A DNA stretch of 51,978 nt from Myceligenerans pegani (GCF_014892515.1 NZ_JADBGR010000065.1:1-51978), one strand, 5' to 3'; shown: positions 23,369 through 32,096, counted from the stretch's first letter. The notes: a model not told the origin generated them from the letters alone. Numbers and translations are program-made.

Positions 23369-24234
23369 GCGACCCGGCACGATCCGGCGGCGGGCCTGCG
23401 GCGACGGGGACGACGCCGGACCGGCCGGGTGACGTCCCGGCGAAGGTGCGCGTCACGGTCGCGCAGCTCACCGTCTCCGACGACGCGGCCGCCAATCGGG
23501 CGACGGCCGAGGCCGCGTTCCGCGAGGCGGCCCGGCTCCAGGCGGACCTGCTCGTGCTGCCCGAGTACGCCTCGGCGTACGACCCGCGGGGCGTCGGTGC
23601 CGAACACGCCGAGCCGCTCGATGGCCCGTACGTCTCGACCCTGCGGCGCAGGGCCGCTGACACGGGTGTCGCCGTGATCGCGGGCGTCACCCTCCCGGCG
23701 AGGGCGGGGCTGGCGGCGAACGCGCTCGTCGTCGTGGGCACCGGTGGATCGATCGCCGGGGTGTACCGCAAGGTGCACCTCTACGACGCGTTCGGGACGC
23801 GGGAATCGGATCGCCTGGAACCGGGTGACCCGGGCGACCCGCCGGTCACTCTGTCCCTCGGCGAGTTCACGTTCGGCGTGCTGACCTGCTACGACCTGCG
23901 CTTCCCCGAATCCGCGCGGCGCGTCGTGGACGCGGGGGCCGACGTCCTGGTCTACCCGGCGGCCTGGATGGCCGGGCCGCTCAAGGCGGATCACTGGCAC
24001 ACGCTGCTGCGGGCGCGGGCGATCGAGAACACCGCGATCGTGCTCGGCGTCGGGATGGCGGGCAAGAGCGTCACGGGGCGGTCGCTGCTGGTCGGGCCCG
24101 ACGGCGTCGTCGGCCTGGAGCTCGGCGACGACCCGGAGATCCGGACCGTCGACCTGGATCCGTCCGGCGTCGCGGCCGCCCGCCGCGCCAACCCGTCACT
24201 GGCCAACCGCCGCTACGCGGTCGTCCCGGAGTAG
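23365..24234 (+). CDS. Carbon-nitrogen hydrolase (nitrilase superfamily)
   Basis: 289 residues, cytosolic. The catalytic triad is visible: Glu in LLVLPEYAS, Lys in GVYRKVHLYD, Cys in GVLTCYDLRFPE. Spacing and the LYDAF/ESDRLEPGD region match branch members such as omega-amidase or deaminated-glutathione amidase (NIT1-like). The first ~30 residues are a disordered Pro/Gly/Ala extension. Third gene of the overlapping mca unit. An amidase acting on damaged thiol or glutamine derivatives would suit the context, but that is inference. In Mycobacterium the corresponding slot holds a thioredoxin-domain protein. Confidence 0.88.
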   Translation: MSDPARSGGGPAATGTTPDRPGDVPAKVRVTVAQLTVSDDAAANRATAEAAFREAARLQADLLVLPEYASAYDPRGVGAEHAEPLDGPYVSTLRRRAADTGVAVIAGVTLPARAGLAANALVVVGTGGSIAGVYRKVHLYDAFGTRESDRLEPGDPGDPPVTLSLGEFTFGVLTCYDLRFPESARRVVDAGADVLVYPAAWMAGPLKADHWHTLLRARAIENTAIVLGVGMAGKSVTGRSLLVGPDGVVGLELGDDPEIRTVDLDPSGVAAARRANPSLANRRYAVVPE

Positions 24235-24258
24235 CGCGGTGGTTCAGGAGAACAGAGC

Positions 24259-25062
24259 TCAGGAAAGCACAGCGAAGTAGATCGCCACGACGTGCGAGGC
24301 GAAGCCCAGGACCGTGAGCACGTGGAAGATCTCGTGGAAGCCGAACCAGCGCGGGCTGGGGTCGGGCTTCTTCGTCGCGTAGACGATCGCGCCCAGGGTG
24401 TAGGCGACGCCGCCGGAGATGATCAGCCACACCACGGCCGGACCTCCGGCCTCCCAGAAGGGCCTCATGTAGCCGACGGCGACCCAGCCGAGCGCCACGT
24501 AGATCGGCGTGTAGACCCAGCGGGGCGCGTGCAGCCACACGATGCGCCCGATCAGGCCGGCCAGTGCGCCGCTCCAGACGATCCACAGGAGGATCGTGGC
24601 GGTCCGCTGGTCGAGCAGCGTGACCGCGAGCGGTGTGTAGGTTCCGGCGATGATGAGGAAAATGTTGGAATGATCGGCGCGGCGCAGGATTCCCTCCACC
24701 TTCGGCGACCAGGTGCCGCGGTGGTACACGGCACTCGTGCCGAACAGCAGCGCGGCCGTCAGGCCGAAGACGGCGACGGACCACTTGGCGGCGGCGCCCG
24801 GCGCGAGGACGATCAGCGTGATGCTCGCCGCGAGGGCGAACGGGAACGTCCCCGCGTGGATCCATCCGCGCAGGTGGGGCTTGATCTTCCGCTCCACCGT
24901 GGTGGACACGGTCGTGGAGATGGTCTGGACGACGCCGGTCACGCTGCCGCGCACGTCGCCGAACGTCTCGCCGACGCGGTCGAAGGTGCCGGACACCCTG
25001 TCGCGGACGTTCTCCACGGGTCCCGACGTCGGTCGGCCGGGTTTGTCCGTTGCTGCTACCAC
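24259..25062 (-). CDS. Hemolysin III/PAQR family membrane protein
   Basis: 267 residues. An ~65-residue N-terminal region with amphipathic heptads (VSGTFDRVGETFGDVRGSV), then seven transmembrane helices. Family residues: FGTSAVYHRGTW with the metal His, ADHSNIFLIIAGTYTP, and FGFHEIFHVLTVLGFASH near the end; together these provide the Ser/His/Asp/His metal site of PAQR proteins. These act in membrane-lipid homeostasis; haemolysis is an artefact name. GTG start with GAAGGAG 8 nt upstream. Matches Rv1085c in synteny. The divergent region upstream holds a perfect dyad (25094-25113). Confidence 0.9.
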   Translation of the reverse strand: MVAATDKPGRPTSGPVENVRDRVSGTFDRVGETFGDVRGSVTGVVQTISTTVSTTVERKIKPHLRGWIHAGTFPFALAASITLIVLAPGAAAKWSVAVFGLTAALLFGTSAVYHRGTWSPKVEGILRRADHSNIFLIIAGTYTPLAVTLLDQRTATILLWIVWSGALAGLIGRIVWLHAPRWVYTPIYVALGWVAVGYMRPFWEAGGPAVVWLIISGGVAYTLGAIVYATKKPDPSPRWFGFHEIFHVLTVLGFASHVVAIYFAVLS

Positions 25063-25093
25063 GTGTCATCTCCTTCGCTCGGCCGACACCGTG

Positions 25094-25113
25094 AACCTAC
25101 GGTAGCGTAGGTT
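25094..25113. promoter_or_regulatory. Operator-like dyad upstream of hemolysin III gene
   Basis: AACCTACGGTAGCGTAGGTT: 7-bp perfect arms and 6-bp centre. On the minus strand it contains TACCGT as a possible -10, so a bound repressor would block the promoter. Size and symmetry are TetR-like. Confidence 0.5.
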
Positions 25114-25215
25114 GTTACCAGGGTAGGGTGTCGATCCCGGGTCCGGCGGCGGCGGTGTGAAGATCCTGCGGCGGGTTGGCACGAGCTGCCGTGCTACGGG
25201 TATCCCGCGGCACGG

Positions 25216-25221
25216 TAGCGT
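25216..25221 (+). promoter_or_regulatory. -10 of leaderless prenyltransferase gene (TAGCGT)
   Basis: TAGCGT, 6 nt (TTTCCC), then GTG at 25228; no ribosome site. Confidence 0.55.
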
Positions 25222-25227
25222 TTTCCC

Positions 25228-25989
25228 GTGCATCTGCCCTCTCCTCTCTACCGACTGTACGAGCGCCGCCTCGCGCGCAGCCTCGACGGGGCCGCGCTGC
25301 CCCGGCACATCGGGGTGATGCTCGACGGCAACCGGCGCTGGGCCAAGTCGTTCGGTGAGACCGCCGCCACGGGACACCGGCGGGGCGCCGACAAGATCGC
25401 GGACCTGCTCAGCTGGGCGGAGCCGCTGGGGATCGAGGTCGTGACGCTGTGGATGCTCTCCACGGACAACCTGAGCCGCTCGGCCGCGGAGCTGGAGAAC
25501 CTCCTGGAGATCATCGAGGACGCCGTCCGGGACCTCGCGGACTCCGGTCGCTGGCGGCTGCGCGCGATCGGGCGCCTCGACCTGCTCCCGGAGCGTCTCT
25601 CGCGGACCCTGCGCCAGGCCCAGGAGGCGACGTCCGGCGTCGGCGGGCTGCAGGTGAACGTGGCGATCGGCTACGGCGGCCGCCAGGAGATCGCCGACGC
25701 GGTGCGCTCGTACCTCACCGAGGAGCTCAAGAACGGCGCGACGCTCGAGGAGCTCGCCGAGCGGACCGACGTCGAGCACATCGCCGAGCATCTGTACACC
25801 AAGGGTCAGCCGGACCCGGAGCTGGTCATCCGCACGTCGGGCGAGCAGCGCGTCGGCGGCTTCCTCATGTGGCAGTCGATGCACTCCGAGTACTACTTCT
25901 GCGAGGCGTACTGGCCGGCCTTCCGGCGGGTCGACTTCCTGCGGGCGTTGCGCGACTTCTCCCAGCGGGAGCGCCGGCTCGGCCGCTGA
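25228..25989 (+). CDS. Cis-prenyltransferase (isoprenyl diphosphate synthase)
   Basis: 253 residues. Condenses isopentenyl diphosphate onto an allylic primer in Z configuration for polyprenyl-phosphate carriers. Catalytic Asp33 in HIGVMLDGNRRWAK; other UPPS landmarks TLWMLSTDNLSR, LQVNVAIGYGGRQEI, PDPELVIRTSGEQRVGGFLMWQ and SEYYFCEAYWP. The position after the hemolysin III gene matches Rv1086, which makes the short C15 product (Z,E-FPP) in Mycobacterium; the chain length made here cannot be read from sequence by eye. Start by leaderless promoter. Confidence 0.92.
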   Translation: MHLPSPLYRLYERRLARSLDGAALPRHIGVMLDGNRRWAKSFGETAATGHRRGADKIADLLSWAEPLGIEVVTLWMLSTDNLSRSAAELENLLEIIEDAVRDLADSGRWRLRAIGRLDLLPERLSRTLRQAQEATSGVGGLQVNVAIGYGGRQEIADAVRSYLTEELKNGATLEELAERTDVEHIAEHLYTKGQPDPELVIRTSGEQRVGGFLMWQSMHSEYYFCEAYWPAFRRVDFLRALRDFSQRERRLGR

Positions 25990-26167
25990 TCGCCGCGATC
26001 TCCCGCCGGATCCCGGGCCTCCGCACCCTCCGCGCGGCCTCCGTCCTGGCGCGGTTTTCCGCGCGGCGACGTCTGTCCTGAAAATCCACATCATATTAGT
26101 CCTTCCTGCGGAAATCTGAGCCGTCCTCGGGTAGCGTGCAAGTCCAGGCAGGAGAGGAAGACACTCG

Positions 26168-26653
26168 ATGACAGTGAGAGAACGGCCGGCTCCGACAGCC
26201 CGCGAGGCAGCGGAGGCTTGGGAGTCGCTCTTCCGTACGCAGGTCACCCTGATGCGCCGGCTGCTCGCCGACGACATCTGGGACGAACTGAGCATGCGCG
26301 AGTACGACGTGCTGTTCACGCTCTCCGGTGGCGCCGGCTCGATGCGCCTGCGGGATCTGAACGAGAACATCCTGATGGCTCAGTCGTCGCTGTCGCGCCT
26401 GGTCGACCGGCTGGAGCGGCGAGGGCTCGTGCGGCGTGAGTCCGCGCCCGAGGACGGCCGGGGCGTGAAGGTGGTGCTCACCGACGCCGGCGTCGGGCTG
26501 CAGAAGGAGGTGGGGATGCGGCACGTGCGGTCGATCGCGCACTACGTCGGTTCCGCGATGCGGGCCGACGACCTGGCGACCCTGCGGGCGCTGCTCGACA
26601 AGCTCCGGGCGGCGCAGTCCGGGGTCCCGGACCGTTCCCAGGTCGCCTCGTAG
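26168..26653 (+). CDS. MarR-family transcriptional regulator
   Basis: 161 residues. Winged helix with LSMREYDVLFTLSGG, recognition helix ENILMAQSSLSRLVDRLERRGLV and the wing RRESAPEDGRGVKVVLT. The dimerisation helices flank it at both ends. Ribosome site AGGAGAGGAAG before ATG 26168. No clear operator seen in the upstream 80 bp, though TAGCGT at about 26131 could be its -10. It is convergent with the next lysR gene and has no obvious target beside it. Confidence 0.9.
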   Translation: MTVRERPAPTAREAAEAWESLFRTQVTLMRRLLADDIWDELSMREYDVLFTLSGGAGSMRLRDLNENILMAQSSLSRLVDRLERRGLVRRESAPEDGRGVKVVLTDAGVGLQKEVGMRHVRSIAHYVGSAMRADDLATLRALLDKLRAAQSGVPDRSQVAS

Positions 26654-26676
26654 GGCATCCCGTCAGGACGCCCGGG

Positions 26677-27594
26677 TCACAGGGCGACCCGCGTGATCGC
26701 GTCCGCGACCTCGCGGACCGCGACCCGTGACATCGCCGCACGCCGGCCGACCAGGTGGATGTCGCGCTCCAGCGGGTCGGCGAACGGCAGGATCCGTACG
26801 GCGTACCGGCCGTCGACGGCGAGACGCGGCAGCAGCGTCACCGCCAGGCCCGCCTCCACGTATCGCAGCAGGGAGCCGTGCGACATGCAGCGCGCCGCGA
26901 CCCGTGGCCGGAACCCGGCGCGCAGGCACAGGCGCTCGGCCAGGTCCGCCAGATGCGCCCCCGGCTTCTCGAACGCCCAGGTCGCGTCGGACAGCGCGGC
27001 GAGGTGCACCGCCTCGTGCTCGTGCGGGTCGCCGGGTGCGGGCACTCCCGGCGGCGTCGCATCCTCGGCCAGCACGAGGACGACGTCGTCCCTCGTCAGC
27101 GGCCTGCGGACGAGGTCGGGGTCGGACGGCTCGGGGGAGTCCTGGAAGTCCCCGCTGACCGCCAGGTCGACCTCGCCACGATGCAGCGCGGGCAGCGCCT
27201 CGGAGGGCTCGGCCTCGGTCACGACGACGGAGATCCGCGGGTGGGTGGCGTGCAGCCGTCGCACCGCGGGGATCAGGACGGTGTGCAGCACGCTCGTGAA
27301 CGCGGCGACCCGCACCGTGCCGGTGGGCTCGGAGTGCAGACCGGCGATCTCGGCCTCGACCGACTCGATGTGATCCAGGATCTCCGTCGCGTGCCGGGCC
27401 AGCGCCAGTCCGACCGGCGTCAGGCGGACCCTGCGGCCGGCCCGCTCCAGCAGGTGCGCACCCGCCTCCTTCTCCAGGGTCGTGAGCTGCTGCGAGACGC
27501 TCGACGGGCTCATGTGCAGCGCGTCCGCCACCGCGCGCACGGTGCCGAGCTGGTGGAGCTGGCGCAAGAGGTGGAGCCGCCAGGGGTCGAGCAT
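26677..27594 (-). CDS. LysR-family regulator, divergent from alanine dehydrogenase
   Basis: 305 residues. HTH MLDPWRLHLLRQLHQLGTV then AVADALHMSPSSVSQQLTTL, effector domain from ~90 to the end. AGAGAGG ribosome site 7 nt before ATG 27594. The 86-bp spacer to ald contains a perfect 6-5-6 dyad and a second dyad, the usual arrangement for a LysR protein controlling both genes. Mycobacterial ald is controlled by an Lrp-type AldR instead, so this is a different regulatory solution if the link is real. Confidence 0.9.
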   Translation of the reverse strand: MLDPWRLHLLRQLHQLGTVRAVADALHMSPSSVSQQLTTLEKEAGAHLLERAGRRVRLTPVGLALARHATEILDHIESVEAEIAGLHSEPTGTVRVAAFTSVLHTVLIPAVRRLHATHPRISVVVTEAEPSEALPALHRGEVDLAVSGDFQDSPEPSDPDLVRRPLTRDDVVLVLAEDATPPGVPAPGDPHEHEAVHLAALSDATWAFEKPGAHLADLAERLCLRAGFRPRVAARCMSHGSLLRYVEAGLAVTLLPRLAVDGRYAVRILPFADPLERDIHLVGRRAAMSRVAVREVADAITRVAL

Positions 27595-27607
27595 CCCGGA
27601 CCTCTCT

Positions 27608-27641
27608 GTTCGGATTCACCGAACATTCTATTCAGAAATGT
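27608..27641. promoter_or_regulatory. LysR-type operator between lysR and ald
   Basis: GTTCGG-ATTCA-CCGAAC (27608-27624), perfect 6-bp arms, followed by ACATT-N9-AATGT (27623-27641). The first resembles a recognition site and the second an activation site of a LysR regulator. It lies 28-61 bp upstream of the ald -10. Confidence 0.6.
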
Positions 27642-27668
27642 GACCTGGACCGCACAGCGGGACCGTCC

Positions 27669-27674
27669 TACCGT
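27669..27674 (+). promoter_or_regulatory. -10 of leaderless ald (TACCGT)
   Basis: TACCGT, 6 nt (CGAAAC), then ATG at 27681. Confidence 0.55.
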
Positions 27675-27680
27675 CGAAAC

Positions 27681-28775
27681 ATGAAGATCGGAATACCCAC
27701 CGAGATCAAGAACAACGAGAACCGTGTCGGCATCACCCCCGCCGGCGCGCACGAGCTCGTTCGCCGCGGTCACCAGGTTCTCGTCCAGGCGGGCGCCGGT
27801 ATCGGGTCGGGCTTCACCGACGACGCCTACCGCATGGCCGGTGCCCTCACACTCGCGACCGCCGACGAGGCGTGGGCCGAGTCGGACATGGTCGTCAAGG
27901 TCAAGGAGCCCGTCGAGCCCGAGTACGCCAGGATGCGCGGGGACCAGGTGCTGTTCACCTACCTGCACCTCGCGGCCTCGGAGGCGTGCACCCGGGCGCT
28001 GCTCGACGCCGGCACGACCGCCATCGCGTACGAGACCGTCCAGCTCCCCGACCGTTCCCTCCCGCTCCTCGCGCCGATGAGCGAGGTCGCCGGCCGGTTG
28101 TCGATCCAGGCGGGTGGCTACCACCTCCTGCGATCGGCCGGTGGCGCGGGCGTCCTGATGGGCGGCGTCCCGGGCACGCCCAAGGCGAAGGTGCTGGTGA
28201 TCGGCGGCGGCGTGGCCGGCGAGCACGCGGCGGCGAACGCCCTGGGCATGGGCGCCGACGTGACCGTCGTCGACATCTCCCTGCCGCGCCTGCGCGAGCT
28301 CGACCACCGGTTCGGCGGAAAGCTCCACACCCGGCACTCCACCCAGTACGAGATCGCCGAGCAGGTGGAGCAGGCGGACCTCGTCATCGGGTCCGTCCTG
28401 GTGCCGGGCGCCGCGGCACCCAAGCTCGTCACCGACCAGATGGTGAAGGCGGCGAGGCCCGGGACGGTGTTCGTGGACATCGCCATCGACCAGGGCGGCT
28501 GCTTCGAGGGCTCGCACCCGACCACGCACGACGACCCGACCTACCGCGTGCACGACGCACTCTTCTACTGCGTCGCGAACATGCCGGGCGCGGTGCCGCA
28601 GACGTCCACGCGCGCGCTGACCAACGCGACCCTGCCGTACGTCGTCGCGCTGGCGGACAAGGGGTGGGAGGAAGCGCTCGCGGCGGACCCGTCCCTCGCC
28701 AAGGGCCTGAGCACCCACGCCGGCGAGCTCCGCAGCACGGAGGTGGCGGACGCCCTCGGCCTGCCCCTGGCGTGA
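27681..28775 (+). CDS. ald: Alanine dehydrogenase
   Basis: 364 residues. NAD-dependent interconversion of L-alanine and pyruvate plus ammonia. N-terminal [22 protein letters not shown] is diagnostic; catalytic Lys in MVVKVKEP and His in LFTYLHLAA; nucleotide-binding [27 protein letters not shown]; and C-terminal [20 protein letters not shown]. Length is typical (about 370). Leaderless ATG start. Probably regulated by the divergent LysR protein through the dyad at 27608-27624. A GNAT acetyltransferase with its own promoter follows. Confidence 0.97.
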   Translation: MKIGIPTEIKNNENRVGITPAGAHELVRRGHQVLVQAGAGIGSGFTDDAYRMAGALTLATADEAWAESDMVVKVKEPVEPEYARMRGDQVLFTYLHLAASEACTRALLDAGTTAIAYETVQLPDRSLPLLAPMSEVAGRLSIQAGGYHLLRSAGGAGVLMGGVPGTPKAKVLVIGGGVAGEHAAANALGMGADVTVVDISLPRLRELDHRFGGKLHTRHSTQYEIAEQVEQADLVIGSVLVPGAAAPKLVTDQMVKAARPGTVFVDIAIDQGGCFEGSHPTTHDDPTYRVHDALFYCVANMPGAVPQTSTRALTNATLPYVVALADKGWEEALAADPSLAKGLSTHAGELRSTEVADALGLPLA

Positions 28776-28789
28776 TGCGGCGGGACTCC

Positions 28790-28795
28790 TAGGCT
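28790..28795 (+). promoter_or_regulatory. -10 of leaderless GNAT gene (TAGGCT)
   Basis: TAGGCT, 6 nt (GGACGC), then ATG at 28802. Confidence 0.55.
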
Positions 28796-28801
28796 GGACG
28801 C

Positions 28802-29431
28802 ATGGCTGTTCAGGAGGTCGGGGAGAAGGGCGGCGAGATCGTCGTCGTGCCCGCCAACGAGGTGTCCTGGGACGATCTTCGCGCGGTGTTCGGGGAACGT
28901 GGCGTCCCCGCGTGGTGCCAGTGCCAGTGGTTCAAGTTCCCGCGCCGGGAGATGGACGCACTGGACCGCGCCGCGCGGGAGGACCATTTACGGGAGCAGA
29001 CCGGGTGCGGCGACCCGCACGCCACCTCGACCAGCGGGATCGTCGCGCTGTTCGACGGCGAGCCCGCCGGCTGGTGCGCCGTCGAACCGCGCGCCGCGTA
29101 CCCGCGCCTGCGGACCTCCCGGCTGGTCTGGTCGGACCGCTCGGAGGATCCCGACGACGCCTCGGTCTGGGCCGTGACCTGCTTCGTGACCCGCAAGGGC
29201 TTCCGGCAGCGCGGCATCGGCACGGCACTGGCCCGCGCCGCCGCCGGATTCGCCCGGGAACGCGGCGCGACGGCGGTCGAGGGGTACCCGCTGCTTCCCC
29301 GTCCCGCCGGTGCGGGACGCAACGGTTCCGGCGACCTGTTCGTCGGCAGCGTCGGCATGTTCGAGTCCGCCGGATTCCGCGAGGTGAGCCGGCCGACCGA
29401 GCGCCGCGCGGTGATGCGCCTGGACCTGTGA
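28802..29431 (+). CDS. GNAT family N-acetyltransferase
   Basis: 209 residues. Acetyl-CoA pyrophosphate loop FRQRGIGTALARAAAGFARERG and the preceding strand VWAVTCFVTRKG identify the GNAT fold. The N-terminal half has the motif WCQCQWFKFP with two Cys and a Cys further on (EQTGCGDPH), characteristic of an uncharacterised actinobacterial GNAT group. Substrate unknown. Start supported by the leaderless -10. Confidence 0.88.
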   Translation: MAVQEVGEKGGEIVVVPANEVSWDDLRAVFGERGVPAWCQCQWFKFPRREMDALDRAAREDHLREQTGCGDPHATSTSGIVALFDGEPAGWCAVEPRAAYPRLRTSRLVWSDRSEDPDDASVWAVTCFVTRKGFRQRGIGTALARAAAGFARERGATAVEGYPLLPRPAGAGRNGSGDLFVGSVGMFESAGFREVSRPTERRAVMRLDL

Positions 29432-29593
29432 CGCTGGCCCGGGCGGTCGTTGGCACCGGACTCGCGCCGTCGTCGGCTCGGGTGGATGGGCCGGGCCGGG
29501 CAGACCAGGCAGAGGGGAGGCCAGTCGGAGAGCAGACCAAGCTGAGACCTCTCGGCAGGCGAGCCGTCCCGGCGCGTCGCCGGTCCGCCCCTC

Positions 29594-29599
29594 TACGAT
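29594..29599 (+). promoter_or_regulatory. -10 of glycerate kinase gene (TACGAT, 7 nt before GTG)
   Basis: TACGAT, 7 nt, then GTG at 29607; no ribosome site. Confidence 0.5.
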
Positions 29600-29606
29600 C
29601 AGGGCC

Positions 29607-30758
29607 GTGAACACGCCGCGTGTCGTCGTCGCCCCCGACTCCTTCAAGGGCAGCCTCAGCGCCGCCGAGGTCGCCACCCAGATCGCCGACGGCGTCCACG
29701 CCGCCCGGCCCGAGGCCGTCGTGACCACCCTGCCGATGGCGGACGGCGGCGAGGGAACCCTCGAGGCCCTGCTCGCTGCCTGGGACGTCACGGCCCAGGT
29801 GATCGACACCGTCGACGCCATCGGGCGCCCACGCCGGGCGCGGTGGGCCACCTCGCCCGACGGCCGCACCGGCGTCGTCGAGCTCGCCGAGGCCAGCGGC
29901 CTCCCGCACGTCGCCGACGCGCCCCTGCAGCCCCTGCACGCGAGCACTGCCGGCACCGGCGCGGTCGCCCGCGCCGTCCTCGACGCGGGGGTCGAGGAGA
30001 TCCTCGTCTGCCTCGGCGGATCCGCCTCCACCGACGGCGGATCCGGAATCCTCACCGGCATCGGCGCGCGCCTCCTGGACGACGACGGCGCCGACGTGCC
30101 CGACGGCGGCGAAGGCCTCGCGCGGGTGGCCCGCATCGACCTCGACGGCCTGCACCCGCGCGCCCGCGAGGTCCGCTGGCGGCTCGCCGTCGACGTGACC
30201 AACCCGCTCGTCGGCGAGCACGGCGCCGCCCACGTGTTCGGGCACCAGAAGGGCGCGAGCGACGGCGACGCGACCTACCTCGACGACGCGCTGCGCCACT
30301 GGGCGGACGTCCTCGCACGCGAGACCGGCGAGCGCACCCACGACACCCCCGGCGCCGGGGCGGCCGGCGGGGTCCCGTCCGGGCTCGTCGCCGTGCTCGG
30401 CGCGGAGACCGAGCAGGGAGCGCTCCTCGTCGCCGAGGCGATCGGACTGCCCGAGGCGCTCGCGGACGCCGACCTGGTGTTCACCGGCGAGGGCTCGTTC
30501 GACTCGCAGTCGGTGCGGGGCAAGGTCGCGGACGGCATCGCGCGCCTCGCCGCGGTCGCCCCGGCGAAGCCGCCCGTCGTCGTGCTGGCGGGGCAGGTGC
30601 TCCTGCCGGCGCCGCTGGCCTGGGACGCGGGGATCGCGGCCGCGTTCTCGATCGCCCCCGGGCCGGTCGAGCTGGACGACCTGATCCACCGCACCCCGGC
30701 CCGCCTGACCGACCTGGCGGCCCAGGTGGCGAATCTCTCCCTCCCGGCCGCCCGCTGA
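29607..30758 (+). CDS. Glycerate kinase (GlxK/GarK family)
   Basis: 383 residues. Phosphorylates D-glycerate (product at carbon 2 in this family), feeding lower glycolysis. Recognised from VVVAPDSFKGSLSAAEVATQI, TLPMADGGEGTLEAL, LVCLGGSASTDGGSGILTGIGARLLD and DLVFTGEGSFDSQSVRGK. Complete in length. GTG start by its -10. Alone, and convergent with an MFS gene across a shared hairpin. Confidence 0.95.
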   Translation: MNTPRVVVAPDSFKGSLSAAEVATQIADGVHAARPEAVVTTLPMADGGEGTLEALLAAWDVTAQVIDTVDAIGRPRRARWATSPDGRTGVVELAEASGLPHVADAPLQPLHASTAGTGAVARAVLDAGVEEILVCLGGSASTDGGSGILTGIGARLLDDDGADVPDGGEGLARVARIDLDGLHPRAREVRWRLAVDVTNPLVGEHGAAHVFGHQKGASDGDATYLDDALRHWADVLARETGERTHDTPGAGAAGGVPSGLVAVLGAETEQGALLVAEAIGLPEALADADLVFTGEGSFDSQSVRGKVADGIARLAAVAPAKPPVVVLAGQVLLPAPLAWDAGIAAAFSIAPGPVELDDLIHRTPARLTDLAAQVANLSLPAAR

Positions 30759-30786
30759 CGGCCCGTCGGCGGCCACCGTCAGCGGG
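30751..30786. terminator. Bidirectional terminator covering both stop codons
   Basis: 11-bp perfect stem (30751-30761 with 30776-30786). The arms include the stop codons of glycerate kinase and the MFS gene. Confidence 0.7.
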
Positions 30787-32023
30787 TCGCCGGGGCCGTC
30801 GCGGTCCGGTCCTCGGCTGTGTCGGCCACCCGGCGGAGCCACGGGAGCGCGGCGATCACCGCCGCCACCTGGATCAGGCCCGTGGCCACGAGGACCGCGC
30901 CCGCGCCGAACGCGCCGATGATCGCCCCGCCGACCAGGAGACCGGCGGACGCCCCGCCGTTGTGCAGCACGGTCTCCGCGGTGAAGGCCGCGCGTCGCGC
31001 GTCGCCCGTGGTCCGCTCCGTGATGAGCGCGTTGAGCGCCGCGATGCCGAACGGGATGGTGATCCCGCCCAGGGCGGCGACGGCGGTCACCGCAACGAGA
31101 TCCGGGGCGGCCAGGGGGAACAGCAGGAACGAGAGCCCGAGCACCGCCCAGGAGACGAGGATCGCCGGCATGCGCGGGACGCGGTTGACGACGAGCGGGA
31201 CGAGGAATGAGGCGCCGACCGTCGCGGCGCCGTAGCCGGACATCGCGGCGGCGACGATCTGCCCGGGCCGGTCGAGCTCGGCGCCCAGCAGCGCGAGGCC
31301 CAGCGGGAACGCGAACCACGTGATGCCGCCCACCCCCGCCAGGAGGATGCCGATCGCCAGGTCCCGGTCGGCGCGGAGCACCGACCGGATCGTGGCGTGG
31401 CCGCGGGAGGCGGGGATCGTCGCGGTGTCCGACGGCGCGTGCGTCCCCGACCGCGTCGCCGCGCGCGGCACGGTGGCGATCGCGACCGCCGCGAGCCCGG
31501 CCGCGGCCGCCTCGCACCAGAGCAGCGGCACCGCGCCCCAGACGACGAGCAGCCAGGCGCCGAGCGGCGGCGCGAAGATCATCGACGACCGGTGGGCCAT
31601 GTCCTGCCAGGCGAGGGCCTTGGCGCCGACGCCCGGCCCGACGTCGTCGGCGAGGTCGGCGGTGAGAGATCGCTGAGCGGGCGCGAGCAGCGCGCCCGTG
31701 GCGCCCGTGACGAAGCCGGTGACGCACAGCACGACGGCGTTCACCTCTCCGGCGGCGGCCGCGAACGGGACCAGGGCGAGCCCTGCCACCTGGATCAGGA
31801 GCAGCAGCGCCAGGGCCTTTCCGGACGTCAGCAGGTGCCGGAAGGGCCGCCCCCACCAGGCCGAGGTCAGCAGGGGAAGGCCGGCGAACCCGCCGACCAG
31901 GCCGGTGGTCCAGGCATCGCCGGTCTGGTCGAGGGCGACGAGAGGCAGCGCGACGGCGGTGATCCGCTGGCCGGTCCAGGTGACGAAGGTGGTGCCCGTG
32001 AGCATCAGGAGGTGACGATTCAC
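30779..32023 (-). CDS. MFS transporter
   Basis: 414 residues with twelve predicted transmembrane helices in two bundles, separated by a hydrophilic loop (~residues 185-215: ATRSGTHAPSDTATIPASRGHAT). Resembles drug-efflux MFS proteins of the DHA3 type (GTTFVTWTGQRITAVALPLV at the N-terminus, GLLAPAQRSLTADLADD-like segment after helix 4). GTG at 32023 chosen, with AGGA 8 nt upstream; the ATG six codons in is less well placed. Divergent from a LysR regulator that probably controls it. Substrate unknown. Confidence 0.87.
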   Translation of the reverse strand: MNRHLLMLTGTTFVTWTGQRITAVALPLVALDQTGDAWTTGLVGGFAGLPLLTSAWWGRPFRHLLTSGKALALLLLIQVAGLALVPFAAAAGEVNAVVLCVTGFVTGATGALLAPAQRSLTADLADDVGPGVGAKALAWQDMAHRSSMIFAPPLGAWLLVVWGAVPLLWCEAAAAGLAAVAIATVPRAATRSGTHAPSDTATIPASRGHATIRSVLRADRDLAIGILLAGVGGITWFAFPLGLALLGAELDRPGQIVAAAMSGYGAATVGASFLVPLVVNRVPRMPAILVSWAVLGLSFLLFPLAAPDLVAVTAVAALGGITIPFGIAALNALITERTTGDARRAAFTAETVLHNGGASAGLLVGGAIIGAFGAGAVLVATGLIQVAAVIAALPWLRRVADTAEDRTATAPATR

Positions 32024-32084
32024 GTCCTCGATCCTGCGCACCGCGACGGCGACCCGGTAGACGCCGACCGGCCGGTGCGGCTCA

Positions 32085-32090
32085 TAGAGT
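32085..32090 (+). promoter_or_regulatory. -10 of leaderless lysR (TAGAGT)
   Basis: TAGAGT, 6 nt (AGCCCT), then ATG at 32097. Confidence 0.55.
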
Positions 32091-32096
32091 AGCCCT

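Noticed and set aside
28932-31856. A ~970-codon antisense frame across GNAT, glycerate kinase and MFS genes
   Set aside because: Low-complexity Arg/Gly/Ala sequence with no motif, and it covers three clear genes.
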